This document shows, piece after piece, positions 7,632 to 16,836 of a DNA stretch of 52,724 bases. A model generated the notes under the pieces. It worked only from the letters and a program-made list of their open reading frames with translations, was not told where the DNA came from and searched no databases. The stretch spans positions 1-52,724 of the forward strand of contig JAGSHC010000013.1 in the NCBI GenBank assembly GCA_023954745.1. Reading direction: 5' to 3'. Position numbers and translations under genes: made by a program. How positions within the stretch are numbered: position 1 is the first letter of the stretch; every line of letters starts with the position of its first letter. Source of the DNA: Deltaproteobacteria bacterium (GTDB taxonomy: Bacteria; Myxococcota_A; UBA796; UBA9615).

Positions 7632-10600
7632 CTTTGCGGCGTTTCTCCTGTGTTCTGGATGTCCCTCGGGCGACCCCGGCCCCATGGAGGACCCCACGCC
7701 GGCCCGCGCTGCTTGTGACCCGGCCCTCACTCTGACGCCGGCCTCGTCGGTGGTGGAGACGCGAGGATTCGTTCAGCTGGTCGGTGGTGGTGGGACCGGT
7801 GACCACCGGTTCGCCCTCCAAGAGGACGCGACCGGCGCCGAGGTCAACAGCACCACGGGCGCCTACCTGGCGGGGCCGGTCGACGGCATCGACCGCATCG
7901 TGGTCCGAGACGACGGCTGCGACGGCGAGGCCGCTGCCCAGATTGAGGTCGTCGGGCCATTGATCGTGGCCCCCGAAGCGACGCGCGTGCCCCCGGGCAC
8001 CGGGGTCTCGCCCGCCGTGACGGGGGGATCGGGCTCGTGGAGCTGCGAGATGACTGTGGACGGCAGCGGCCCAACCCTGGCCGGCTGCGCGTACACAGCA
8101 GGCCCAGACCCCGGCCTGGACATTCTGCGGATCACCGACGACGCAACGGGCGCCTTCGGCGAGGTGCAGATCGAGGTCGGGTCCGAGCACGCGCTCCGCG
8201 CGGCCGGCGAGGGAGGCATGTTCGTCGTCGCCGGGAGTCCGGCCGCCGTCTGGACCGTCGGAGGGAGCGGGGAGGTGACCCTCCAACCCGCGGGAGATCT
8301 CACCGTCGATGGGAACCGCGTGTCGGCGGAGACAGGAGCGTCGGGGACGATCACGGTGCAGGACCTGTACTCGCCGGAGCTCAGCGTCGATCTCCCCGTG
8401 ACGGGGGTGGGAGCTCGGGTGCCCGAGCTCGCGCGGGACGGAGAGCGCAGCGGTCAGGGGGTGGTACTCGGCCTCGGAGATGTGGACGGAGACAACCTGC
8501 CCGATGCGGCCCTGGCGTTCATTGAATCCAGCATCGGGGCCTACTACTCGGGGGCGGTCGCCATCTATGGGGGCAACGGCGCGGGGCTCGACGCTGTTCC
8601 CGCCCGCGTGATCGGCGGAACGGACGCCATGCAGACTCTGGGCCGCTCCGTGGCTGCCGCAGACCTCGATGGAGACGGCCTCGTCGACCTCCTCGTCGGA
8701 GCGGACCGCACGGACCGGGGAGTGACGAACAACGGCGCCCTCATGATCTACTCCGGGGTCGCTGGCCAATACTTCTCTGACGAGCCGACCCGCGTCCTCT
8801 ATGGCCGCAACGCGTATGCGCGCTTTGGGAGCGCCGTGGCGGTCTGTGACTTTGACGGGGACGGCTTCCTCGACCTCGCGGTAGGGGCGATGGAGGACAT
8901 CGACGAGGCCGTCGCCGAGCCCGCCGTGGACCAGGGCGCGGTGCACGTCTTCAGGGGGGCTGCCGGGGGCTTCGATGACGAAGCCAACTTCATCCTGCAC
9001 GGCAAGCAGTGGTCGTTGGACGACGGCTGGGCGTCCACCCCAGGCATGAACCTGGGGGTCGCCCTGGCAGCTGGGGACTTCGACGGCGACGGCCTGTGCG
9101 ACCTCGCGGCGGGCGCCTCGGAGGCGTCGTTCGACGGCGAAGCAAGAACCGGCGCCGTCTTCCTCTACCTCGGGACCCTTGAGAATGCGGCGTTGCTCAC
9201 CCGCGACCCCGCCCTCGTCCTCGAGGGCGCGGGGGGCGGCCAGCTCGGACGACGCCTCAGCATGGGGGACGTGAACGGCGATGGCCGCGCTGACCTCGCC
9301 GCGACTGCCTGGGACCTCGATGGTGCCGCGTCTGGGGTGGGTGCGGTGCGGCTCTTGAGGGGGCGAGCAGTGCTCCCGACCGATGGGGGCGAGCGCGTCC
9401 CCGCCGGCAACGTCGACTGGTCGGTGCTGGGCACCACGAGCTTCGAACGCGTCGGAACGGACGTCCACCTCGCAGACCAGGACGGCGACGGCGACGCGGA
9501 GCTTCTGATCGGCGTGTACCGGGGGGAGGTCGGCATCGGCGTCAACGAGGGGGTCATCCGGCAGTACGACGCGGACACCCTCTCTTCTGCGCCGCCCGGC
9601 CACGACGCGACCGGCGAGCCTCCGGACCGGGAGCTGGAGGGCCCCGCAGCTCAGGCACGGTTTGGCCAGGCGGTCGCGTTCATCGACGACACGGACGGGG
9701 ATGGAATGCGTGAGATCCTCGGTCTCGCTGGCTTCGACTCGTCCGAGGGGATCGAGTCGGGTGGGCTCTACGCGGTCGACGGCGGAGGCAGCAGCTCCCT
9801 CGAGCCACTCCAGGTCCCCGGCGTCGCGTCGGGACACGAGGTCGGCCGGGGGGTGCTCCTCCATGACATGGACGGAGACAGCACGCTGGACCTGGTGGTC
9901 GGAGTCCCTGGCGCCGGCTCCGAAGACTCGGGGGCGAACTCGGGGCGGGTTGAGGTCTACCCGGGGCTGGGGGGAGGCGTGTTCGGGGACCTGCCCGTCC
10001 CGCGTCTGGGAGGACACGACACGCACAGTTCGTCGGACCACTTCGGGTATGCGGTGCGGAGCGCTGGAGACTTCGACGGCGACGGCTGGGAGGACCTCGC
10101 TGTGGTCGCGCGGAAGGGCGGGCGCCCCTCGGCCTTCGACTCCGACGAGGTTGCGAACCCAGACGACTGCCCGGGCGCCGCCTCGAGCGTGGGGGAGGTG
10201 TTCGTCTACCGCGGAGGTCCGGCGGGGATCGCGGACGAGCCCTCGTTCGTGTGGTACGGCCTGGAGTCGAGCGCCTATGTCTACGAGATCGAGGGGGGCT
10301 TCGACCGGAACGGGGACGGGTACGACGACCTCGCCGTAGCGAGCCGACTCTGGGGCGACGGCGGAGGATTCGCCTTCGTGCGTGGGCGACCGGCGGACGA
10401 AGGCCTGACCGTGATCTGCGAGGAGGAGTCCTACGACGCCACGTCGCGCTTCGACGACTTGGGGTCCAGCATCGCAGTGCTCGGGGACCTCGACTCCGAT
10501 GGCTGCGATGAGGTCGCTGTCGGCGCCGCGCGGGATGAAGTCGACTACTTCAACCAGGGCATCGTTCGAGTGATGTGGGGGTTCGGCGCCTCATGCACGC

Positions 10601-11238
10601 AACAGGCTCGTGTCACCTCGATGGCCCTCAACATCGTCGGCGCCGAGTGCGGCTCGGCGCTGGCCAGTGGCCGCGACGTCGATGGAGATGGCGTCGTCGA
10701 TCTCGCCGTGGGCGGAGCCGCCTTTCGGGCCGACTTCTCCGAGTTCGGAGCGGTCTTCCTCGTGAGCGGCGCATTCATTCTCTCTCTGGAGCCCGAACTG
10801 CACTCCGAGGGTTCGCTGCCGGGGCAGGACCTCGAGCTGCTTCACCTGATGTTGCCCGGAGACGGGATGGTGGAGCAGAGTGGCCTCATCGGAACCGAGG
10901 CAGGCGGACTCTTCGGGGACGCGCTCGCGATGGTTCCGGACCCGAGCACGCCCGGGCGTGGCGCGGTGGCGATCGGCGTTCCCCAAGGGGACCTGGGGGG
11001 CACCGAACTCGCAGGTGGCGTGGTGATTCATCGATGGGTCGAGGGGCCCGATGTCGATGGTCTCGAGCCGCTCCCGTTCCTGGTCCTCGCCGGTGAGTCC
11101 GCCTCTCCCGGCGGGCTGCTGGGCAGCGTGCTGCGCACGGGACTGGGAGACCTCGATGACGCATTGCTGGTAGGCGCCCCGAACTCCGACGCAGGAGGGC
11201 TGGACCAAGGCGCGGTGTACTTCGTCCGCCTGCCCTGA
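7585..11238 (+). CDS. FG-GAP repeat (integrin-alpha-like propeller) lipoprotein
   Basis: This encodes 1217 aa. The start chosen is ATG 7585; no clear ribosome site is seen. The signal peptide has a long basic n-region (MDTKRRFRLIPPK) and ends in FAAFLLCSGC. Residues about 40-290 look like Ig-like beta domains. From about residue 290 to the end there are at least 12 FG-GAP blades, each with a calcium-loop motif DxDGDGxxDLxVGA (for example ADLDGDGLVDLLVGA, CDFDGDGFLDLAVGA, GDFDGDGWEDLAVVA). Enough blades are present for two seven-bladed beta-propellers. Such proteins are calcium-stabilised surface adhesins or structural proteins. The last blades lose some Asp residues. Its 5' end lies inside the divergent cytochrome lipoprotein gene by up to 47 bp. 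Confidence 0.88.
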   Translation: MDTKRRFRLIPPKSSIFAAFLLCSGCPSGDPGPMEDPTPARAACDPALTLTPASSVVETRGFVQLVGGGGTGDHRFALQEDATGAEVNSTTGAYLAGPVDGIDRIVVRDDGCDGEAAAQIEVVGPLIVAPEATRVPPGTGVSPAVTGGSGSWSCEMTVDGSGPTLAGCAYTAGPDPGLDILRITDDATGAFGEVQIEVGSEHALRAAGEGGMFVVAGSPAAVWTVGGSGEVTLQPAGDLTVDGNRVSAETGASGTITVQDLYSPELSVDLPVTGVGARVPELARDGERSGQGVVLGLGDVDGDNLPDAALAFIESSIGAYYSGAVAIYGGNGAGLDAVPARVIGGTDAMQTLGRSVAAADLDGDGLVDLLVGADRTDRGVTNNGALMIYSGVAGQYFSDEPTRVLYGRNAYARFGSAVAVCDFDGDGFLDLAVGAMEDIDEAVAEPAVDQGAVHVFRGAAGGFDDEANFILHGKQWSLDDGWASTPGMNLGVALAAGDFDGDGLCDLAAGASEASFDGEARTGAVFLYLGTLENAALLTRDPALVLEGAGGGQLGRRLSMGDVNGDGRADLAATAWDLDGAASGVGAVRLLRGRAVLPTDGGERVPAGNVDWSVLGTTSFERVGTDVHLADQDGDGDAELLIGVYRGEVGIGVNEGVIRQYDADTLSSAPPGHDATGEPPDRELEGPAAQARFGQAVAFIDDTDGDGMREILGLAGFDSSEGIESGGLYAVDGGGSSSLEPLQVPGVASGHEVGRGVLLHDMDGDSTLDLVVGVPGAGSEDSGANSGRVEVYPGLGGGVFGDLPVPRLGGHDTHSSSDHFGYAVRSAGDFDGDGWEDLAVVARKGGRPSAFDSDEVANPDDCPGAASSVGEVFVYRGGPAGIADEPSFVWYGLESSAYVYEIEGGFDRNGDGYDDLAVASRLWGDGGGFAFVRGRPADEGLTVICEEESYDATSRFDDLGSSIAVLGDLDSDGCDEVAVGAARDEVDYFNQGIVRVMWGFGASCTQQARVTSMALNIVGAECGSALASGRDVDGDGVVDLAVGGAAFRADFSEFGAVFLVSGAFILSLEPELHSEGSLPGQDLELLHLMLPGDGMVEQSGLIGTEAGGLFGDALAMVPDPSTPGRGAVAIGVPQGDLGGTELAGGVVIHRWVEGPDVDGLEPLPFLVLAGESASPGGLLGSVLRTGLGDLDDALLVGAPNSDAGGLDQGAVYFVRLP

Positions 11239-11261
11239 TCTCGAGCCCCACGACCCGAAGC

Positions 11262-11282
11262 CCGCCCTCGACTCCCGGGCGG
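11262..11282 (+). terminator. Possible weak hairpin after the FG-GAP gene
   Basis: CCGCCC (11262-11267) and GGGCGG (11277-11282) can pair around a 9-nt loop, 23 nt after the stop. The stem is short and no T-run follows, so this may be chance in GC-rich DNA. Confidence 0.25.
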
Positions 11283-11377
11283 AGGCGCCTGGCCCAAGCG
11301 CAGGATGGGGGCGATGGCGTACCCTGCATGTCGGAGTCATGTAGATGAGACGCTAGGGCGGCGTCACAGGGAGAGTC

Positions 11378-13861
11378 TTGTCGTTGCGCGGACTGAATAC
11401 CGCACCCCCACCACCGCCCCCCTCGTGGGCGACCACCCTGACAAGTCCGGTGGTCCTCCTCGGCGTGGTGCTCGTGGTGCTGAACGCGCTAGGCGCGTTC
11501 CACAGCGCGGACGCCTGGCTCCTGGGTCGTCTGGCCGGGCTCCGTCCGAACCCTGAGCGCACCAACGCCCCGCTGATCCTCGCGATCGACCAGCGCGCAG
11601 AGGCGCTCCTCGGACCGCTCCCCTGGTCCGTGACTCAATGGGAGGGTGTGGCTGCCTCCCTGGCGGCGAGCGGGGTGGACGAAGCGTTCCTGGTCGACCC
11701 CTGGGCGCGCGTCCTCAGACGTGCGCCGGAGCACGACTCCTCAGCCGATCGGGAGGGCGCACAGGCGGTCATCCGGGTTCCGCGTGCCATCTCCGTGGTG
11801 GGGGACTCCCGTGTCCTGGGCGAAGAGGTCCCCGCGGTCGGACCGTTCGTCCCTTGGGACCACTCGCTCTACTTGCCTCGAGGTGACGACGGAGTCCTAC
11901 GCGATCTGCGCGAGGTCGACCTCCCCGCCGAGGCTGGCCCGTCCGCCTTTTGTGTCTGGGCGGGCCGCTGCCCTGGAGGAGGCCCCCTCGGCCTCGCGAT
12001 CGCTCACGCCGACGAGGCGTCTGAACTCCCGGCCATCTCGCTCGCACGCGTCCTCGAAGGTCACGCTCGTGTGGCGGCGGCCTTGGAAGGAGGCCGCATC
12101 GCCCTCCTGGGAGTGCACACCGTCCCCATGGGCGAGCCCGTCCTCGTGGGCCCGGACCGCACACGCCTGTGGCGGTCCCAGGCTGTCTCGCTCGCAGTGA
12201 CCACCGTGCACCCCTCGACCCCTGCCCGCACCCTCCCCGTCGAAGCGGAGAGTGCTCTGATCTTCCTGATTCTCGGCGCGGTCTTCGCCTTGGGCTACCT
12301 CGACCGACTCGCGCGACCTGGGGCCGCCGCTGCTGGCGTCGCCGCCCTGTCGTCCCTCCTTGTCGGCGGGCTCTGGATCCCCGGCATCGCGGTGCCGCCC
12401 GCGTTCGCCCTGCTCGCTCTCCCTCTCGCCCCGCCGCTGGTGCTCGCCTCCCGAAGCCGGGCCCTCGCCGTCACGTTGTTCCGCCGCATCGCCCTGATGC
12501 TCGTCACCGACGACTACCGCTCCGGCTGGCGAGACACGAGACTCCTCGACCGCGTCCGCACCTTCCAGGAGCTCGCTGCTCTGTCCCGGCTGTACACGCA
12601 CTCGGGACACATGGCCTACGTGCAGGTCGACGCTGGAGGAAAGCTCGGCTGGGTGGGCGGCTTCGGAGTCGAACGGGACGATCTGGTGCTCGACCTCAAG
12701 GAGCTGCGGAGGGCCGCCCACAACGAGGAGGACCTTCAGAGCGCGAAGCTGCTCGGGGGCGACACCCGACGCGGCTTCGCCCTGCCGATCCGACGATTCG
12801 AGACGCTCGTGGGGTTCTGGATCATCGTGCTGGACGACGGCGATCCGCCCCTCTCCCTCGCACGGCTGCAGGGCTTCGCGCGTTGGGTGAGCGGGCGCCA
12901 GGATCCACGAACGAAGGATGGGTTTCGGACGCTCCGGGAGCGGATGCGAGGCCAACTGGTGCTCGAGGCCAGCGAGGTCGAGCGAATCTACGAGGCAGCG
13001 ACGCTCGCGCGTCGGCGGCAGGACGAACTCTTCCAGTCGGTGAGCCGCCCCATGTTCACCTCGAACGTGACCGGGCAGGTCAAGTTCCTGAACCGAGCCG
13101 CCGCCCAGTGGCTCGAGCAGGAGGGCCTCGAAGAGCCGACGTCGGTCCGCCACCTCGCCTATCAGCTCCTGGGAGACCGCCCCGACTTCGACGATCTGGG
13201 ACGGAAGCTCTTCCTCGAGGGAGAGTCGATCGCGCTCGATTGGACGGCCGACCGCCGGGACGCCCGCACCTGGCGCGTCGTCTTCGAGCCCGTCCGGGGT
13301 GCGGACGGACTCGAGGTCGTGGGGTTCTCCGCCACGGTCGACGACACGGAGGTGCTCCCGGGGACCCGCAGCCTGGTCGGGATCCCCGCGATCCCCGTAG
13401 ACATGGGGGAGCTCGTTCGCACCTGGGTCAGCAAGCTCGACGCCCAGGCTCAGGCCCGCGCGGTGGTGTTGGACTTGGCGGTGGCCCGGAGCCCGCTTCC
13501 CGTCATGGCGCCGCCACAAGCGTCACGCGCCGCGCTCACACGGCTCCTCGACGAAGCGGTGGACACGGCGCAGGAGGGGTCGACCGTGTCTATTCAAGTG
13601 CTGCCGGAGGGACCCCGCTGCCGCGTTCAGGTGGACTGGGCTGGGGCCGGCATCGAACGCGAGCTCGCCAGAGCGCTGACGTCCCCGACCGGGAACACCA
13701 TGACCTTCCCGTCACACCTCCGCGCACTCCGCCGCGTGCGAGAGGCCTTCACGGACGTCGTGGTGACCAGCGCTCCCGGGGAGGGCGTGCATGTCGTCGT
13801 CGGCATCCCGCTCGTCTCCATGCCCAGGGCCCGCTCCAGTGAATCGGGCAGCCCCGCCTGA
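11378..13861 (+). CDS. CHASE2-domain membrane protein with PAS and degenerate histidine-kinase-like module
   Basis: This encodes 827 aa. An in-frame TAG at 11354 leaves TTG 11378 (or TTG 11384) as the start, with AGGGAGAG just upstream. One TM helix (about 22-42) precedes a CHASE2-like extracytoplasmic sensor (APLILAIDQRAEALLG, LAASGVDEAFLVDPW). Three close TM helices (about 288-368) follow, as usual for CHASE2. Next come a GAF-like stretch (about 395-515), a PAS-like domain (about 550-665) and a C-terminal fold (676-815) resembling a HATPase. The N-box position reads LTRLLDEAV instead of LxNLLxNAV, the D-x-G-x-G loop is altered (DWAGAGI), and no H-box is seen. I infer a signalling pseudokinase or scaffold. 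It opens the PGA-like operon, and its stop overlaps the next ATG as TGATG. The envelope-stress or capsule-control role is a guess. Confidence 0.72.
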   Translation: MSLRGLNTAPPPPPPSWATTLTSPVVLLGVVLVVLNALGAFHSADAWLLGRLAGLRPNPERTNAPLILAIDQRAEALLGPLPWSVTQWEGVAASLAASGVDEAFLVDPWARVLRRAPEHDSSADREGAQAVIRVPRAISVVGDSRVLGEEVPAVGPFVPWDHSLYLPRGDDGVLRDLREVDLPAEAGPSAFCVWAGRCPGGGPLGLAIAHADEASELPAISLARVLEGHARVAAALEGGRIALLGVHTVPMGEPVLVGPDRTRLWRSQAVSLAVTTVHPSTPARTLPVEAESALIFLILGAVFALGYLDRLARPGAAAAGVAALSSLLVGGLWIPGIAVPPAFALLALPLAPPLVLASRSRALAVTLFRRIALMLVTDDYRSGWRDTRLLDRVRTFQELAALSRLYTHSGHMAYVQVDAGGKLGWVGGFGVERDDLVLDLKELRRAAHNEEDLQSAKLLGGDTRRGFALPIRRFETLVGFWIIVLDDGDPPLSLARLQGFARWVSGRQDPRTKDGFRTLRERMRGQLVLEASEVERIYEAATLARRRQDELFQSVSRPMFTSNVTGQVKFLNRAAAQWLEQEGLEEPTSVRHLAYQLLGDRPDFDDLGRKLFLEGESIALDWTADRRDARTWRVVFEPVRGADGLEVVGFSATVDDTEVLPGTRSLVGIPAIPVDMGELVRTWVSKLDAQAQARAVVLDLAVARSPLPVMAPPQASRAALTRLLDEAVDTAQEGSTVSIQVLPEGPRCRVQVDWAGAGIERELARALTSPTGNTMTFPSHLRALRRVREAFTDVVVTSAPGEGVHVVVGIPLVSMPRARSSESGSPA

Positions 13862-16836
13862 TGTTCGAGTTGTTCCCAGATCAGCTTCTGGACATCTCGA
13901 TCCACACCGCCGTCCTCGTGGGGATTCTGACCCTGTGGTTGTTCACCGAGCGCCTCGGGTGGGTCTTCGCCGGCTTCGTGGTCCCGGGCTACCTGGTGGC
14001 CATCGGCATCGTCGCCCCGCTGTCGTTGGTGGCGATCGTTCTCGAGGCCGTGGTGACCTACGGGCTCGTGTGGCTCATTGGGGAGGGAGCCGGGCATCTC
14101 GGGGCGGTCGCCCGGGTGTTCGGCCGCGACCGGTTCCTCGCGTTCATCCTGGTCTCTGTGCCCGTTCGGATCGTGGTGGAGGGCTTCGCGGCGTCCGAAC
14201 TCGAGGTGCTGTTCGCTCCGTGGCTTGGCCAGACGAAGGGAGCGGGCGGAGGGTTCTTCGGAATTGGCGTCGTGCTGGTGCCCTTGCTCGCCAACGTGTT
14301 CTGGAAGCCGGGCCTCGCGCGGGGCTTGTTTCAGGTGGCGGTCTCCACCGGCGTGGCGTGGCTCTTGCTCGCCGGGGTGCTGATGCCTCTGACGAACTTC
14401 CACTTCGCGGGGTTCGAGGCCGTCTTCGACGACGTCGCTCTCGACTTCCTGGTGATGTCGAAGGTCTACATGGTGCTGCTGGCGACGACGTTCGTGGCCG
14501 CGCGGAACAGCCTCCGGTTCGGGTGGGACTTCGCGGGGATCCTCGTCCCCGCCTTGCTCGCGATCGTTGCGTTCGACCCCCTCAAGCTCGTCGCGACCGT
14601 CATCGAGATCCTGGTGCTTGCGGGGGTGTACAGCCAGCTCGTGCGTCTCCCCTGGATCCGAGGGCTCAACCTCGGAGGCCCTCGGCGGGTCGTCAGCATG
14701 TACACGCTCGCGTACCTCCTCAAGTACCTGGGTGCCGTGGTCGGCGGGTGGGTCGGGCTCGACTTCCAGGTCGCCGATGTGTACGGCTTCGGGTATCTGC
14801 TCACGTCGCTGGTGGCCCTGCGGTGTTGGCAGGCCGGCGCCCCAGGCAAGGTCTTGTTTCCGCTGCTGTGGACCACCGGTCAGGGGTTGTTCCTGGGGCT
14901 CGGACTGTCCCTCTTCCTCTCTCGGGCTCTACCCGATCAACTGCCGCCCACCCCCGAGCACGAGCCTTTGGAGGAGCTGACCCTCGAGCGGGCGATTCTC
15001 GGGGCCGGGTCCTCGGTGCTCCTCGACGCTCCCCGCCATCGGCGCCGGACACCATCGACCGAGTCGATGTTGCGCTCCCTCGCGGAGCTCGCCGACTCGA
15101 CCCGTCTGACCCCCAGCCTTCCACTGCGCCAGCGACTCGGGGCCTCCGGACTGCGGCTGGGCCCTGCGGTGCGGTCCGACGGCTCTCGCTGCTTCAGCGC
15201 CCGGTCGCTCCCGCTCGAAGAGCGGGCACCCACCGGGACGCCCTCGGTGTGGTGGTGTGGAGGGAACGGGCCGGTGCTCTACGTTCCGTACCCCACCTCG
15301 GACCCAGACTCGCTCGTCGTCGCTGCGATCCTGGCCCACGCCTCACCGGTGGCCGGCGTGATCGTCGAGGGAGTCGACCCGGGCACCTCCGGCAATGGCA
15401 CCCGGCCGCAACCTCGGCACTGGGCTCCGATGCGGCGGCGCTTGGGCGACAGACCTGTGCTCGTCGTCTTCACCGATCGCCCCGAGGAGGCGGGAGCCTG
15501 GATCGACCCCCGATCGTCGGCCACTGCGGAGTCCCTCGCGGGTCTGGAAGGCCCACTGGGCACGATTCCGTTGCGGTTTGACGAGTTCGACGACTGGCAG
15601 GGAGAGCTGTGGAACGAGCTCCGGCTCATGGACGGCTTCCTCAGCGTCACGCCAGCCGCGGCAGCAAGGCTCGTACCCCCGAGGGCGGAGGAGCGGGCTC
15701 TACTCGATGACGTGCTCGCCGACGATGCACCGCTGCCACGACTGACTGCGCGACGGAGTCCCATCGACGCCGCCGAACGGGACCGCTCGCTCGCGGCGGT
15801 CCTCGCTCTCGCCTTGCGCTCGGCCCGCGTCGCTCCGGCGGAGACGCTCCCGCTCGTGGCCCATGTCGCGCAGGGAGTCGGTCTCCGTACGTTGGTGGCC
15901 ACCGACGCCGAGGGCGCAGAGCACTGGGTGATCGAGGCCATCGACGAAGAACCTGCAGGCTGGGGCCGGTGGGTTGTTCGCCCCGGGGGCGGCGAGTGGG
16001 TGGTCGGAGGGCCGCGAGACGCCGAGGAAGAAGGCGTCGCCGCGGTCGCCGCACACCTCTATCACTCGCTCGAGGCGCGAGCGCTGTGGTTGGCACGTCG
16101 CGGCACCCGCTTCGGCGATCACGGTGGCCTCCCGTCGGCCCACGACACCGACGCCCCCCAGACCCGGGTCCTCCGAGAGTCGTTGCGTCCGCTGGGCGCC
16201 GGGGCAAGCGAGCCCCTCAGCCGACTCCTCCTGGTGAGGCGGGCGACCACGCTCGAAAACCTGCGCGACGCCGTGGTCCTGTCCTCGGTCGACCTCAGCC
16301 TGATCGACCGCCAACGAGTGCGGACCGCCCGGAAGCTGGGTGGAGCGCTCGACCCCTGGCCGGGAGTCACCTGGCGCGACGGGAGCGCCGGACTCGCGTC
16401 CATGGCTGTCGCGTCGATGGGACCCATGCGGTACATGGACTCCCTCCGGCCGGGCCGCTCGCTCGTCGCGTGGTTCCTGCCGGACGTCCTCGAGGAGGTG
16501 CGTGGGCACCCGACACGGGACGCGCGTCTGTCCTGGTACGCGGACCAGGGCGTGCCGGTGCGCCGGATGAACGACGTCGGCCTGGCGCGCGACCCCGACC
16601 GCGCGGTCGAGCTCGACCTCTCCGAGCTCGCCCTGCTGCAAGCCCACGCCGATCTCCCCACGTTCCAGACCCTCCGCGCCCTCCGTCGGGGGACGCGGGG
16701 GCAGGTCGAGGTACTGGTCGATCCGCTTCGGGTCACGGTCGCCACCCGACGGGGGAACCTGATCTGCGCGACCGTGGCCGGGGCTGCGGCGCCTGGTTCC
16801 GAGCCGGGCGGCCCAGGCTGTTGGACGCTGCCGTGA
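13861..16836 (+). CDS. Giant PgsC/CapC-like membrane protein (two CapC-like modules plus large soluble region)
   Basis: This encodes 991 aa; PgsC is normally about 150. Residues 1-165 align by eye with Bacillus PgsC. FTERLGWVFAGFVVPGYL corresponds to its E-K-x-G-x-x-P-A-G-L-V-V-P-G-Y-L block. Then come GRDRFLAFI (RRKFAAMLI in PgsC) and GIGVVLVPLLANVFWKPGL (GIGIIVPGLIANTIQKQGL). A second, weaker copy spans about 195-360 (RFGWDFAGILVPALLAIVAF). Altogether some 10-12 TM helices are expected. Residues about 375-991 are soluble and unrecognised. PgsC is the membrane partner of the PgsB ligase in poly-gamma-glutamate synthesis. The gene starts one base inside the previous stop and is followed by a GTGA overlap, so it is firmly part of the operon. 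The function of the C-terminal region is unknown. Confidence 0.78.
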   Translation: MFELFPDQLLDISIHTAVLVGILTLWLFTERLGWVFAGFVVPGYLVAIGIVAPLSLVAIVLEAVVTYGLVWLIGEGAGHLGAVARVFGRDRFLAFILVSVPVRIVVEGFAASELEVLFAPWLGQTKGAGGGFFGIGVVLVPLLANVFWKPGLARGLFQVAVSTGVAWLLLAGVLMPLTNFHFAGFEAVFDDVALDFLVMSKVYMVLLATTFVAARNSLRFGWDFAGILVPALLAIVAFDPLKLVATVIEILVLAGVYSQLVRLPWIRGLNLGGPRRVVSMYTLAYLLKYLGAVVGGWVGLDFQVADVYGFGYLLTSLVALRCWQAGAPGKVLFPLLWTTGQGLFLGLGLSLFLSRALPDQLPPTPEHEPLEELTLERAILGAGSSVLLDAPRHRRRTPSTESMLRSLAELADSTRLTPSLPLRQRLGASGLRLGPAVRSDGSRCFSARSLPLEERAPTGTPSVWWCGGNGPVLYVPYPTSDPDSLVVAAILAHASPVAGVIVEGVDPGTSGNGTRPQPRHWAPMRRRLGDRPVLVVFTDRPEEAGAWIDPRSSATAESLAGLEGPLGTIPLRFDEFDDWQGELWNELRLMDGFLSVTPAAAARLVPPRAEERALLDDVLADDAPLPRLTARRSPIDAAERDRSLAAVLALALRSARVAPAETLPLVAHVAQGVGLRTLVATDAEGAEHWVIEAIDEEPAGWGRWVVRPGGGEWVVGGPRDAEEEGVAAVAAHLYHSLEARALWLARRGTRFGDHGGLPSAHDTDAPQTRVLRESLRPLGAGASEPLSRLLLVRRATTLENLRDAVVLSSVDLSLIDRQRVRTARKLGGALDPWPGVTWRDGSAGLASMAVASMGPMRYMDSLRPGRSLVAWFLPDVLEEVRGHPTRDARLSWYADQGVPVRRMNDVGLARDPDRAVELDLSELALLQAHADLPTFQTLRALRRGTRGQVEVLVDPLRVTVATRRGNLICATVAGAAAPGSEPGGPGCWTLP

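Noticed and set aside
7537-10041. Long minus-strand open frame (834 codons) opposite the FG-GAP gene
   Set aside because: Its sequence lacks any domain pattern, while the plus strand has regular DxDGDG blades; GC-rich codon use keeps the opposite frame open.
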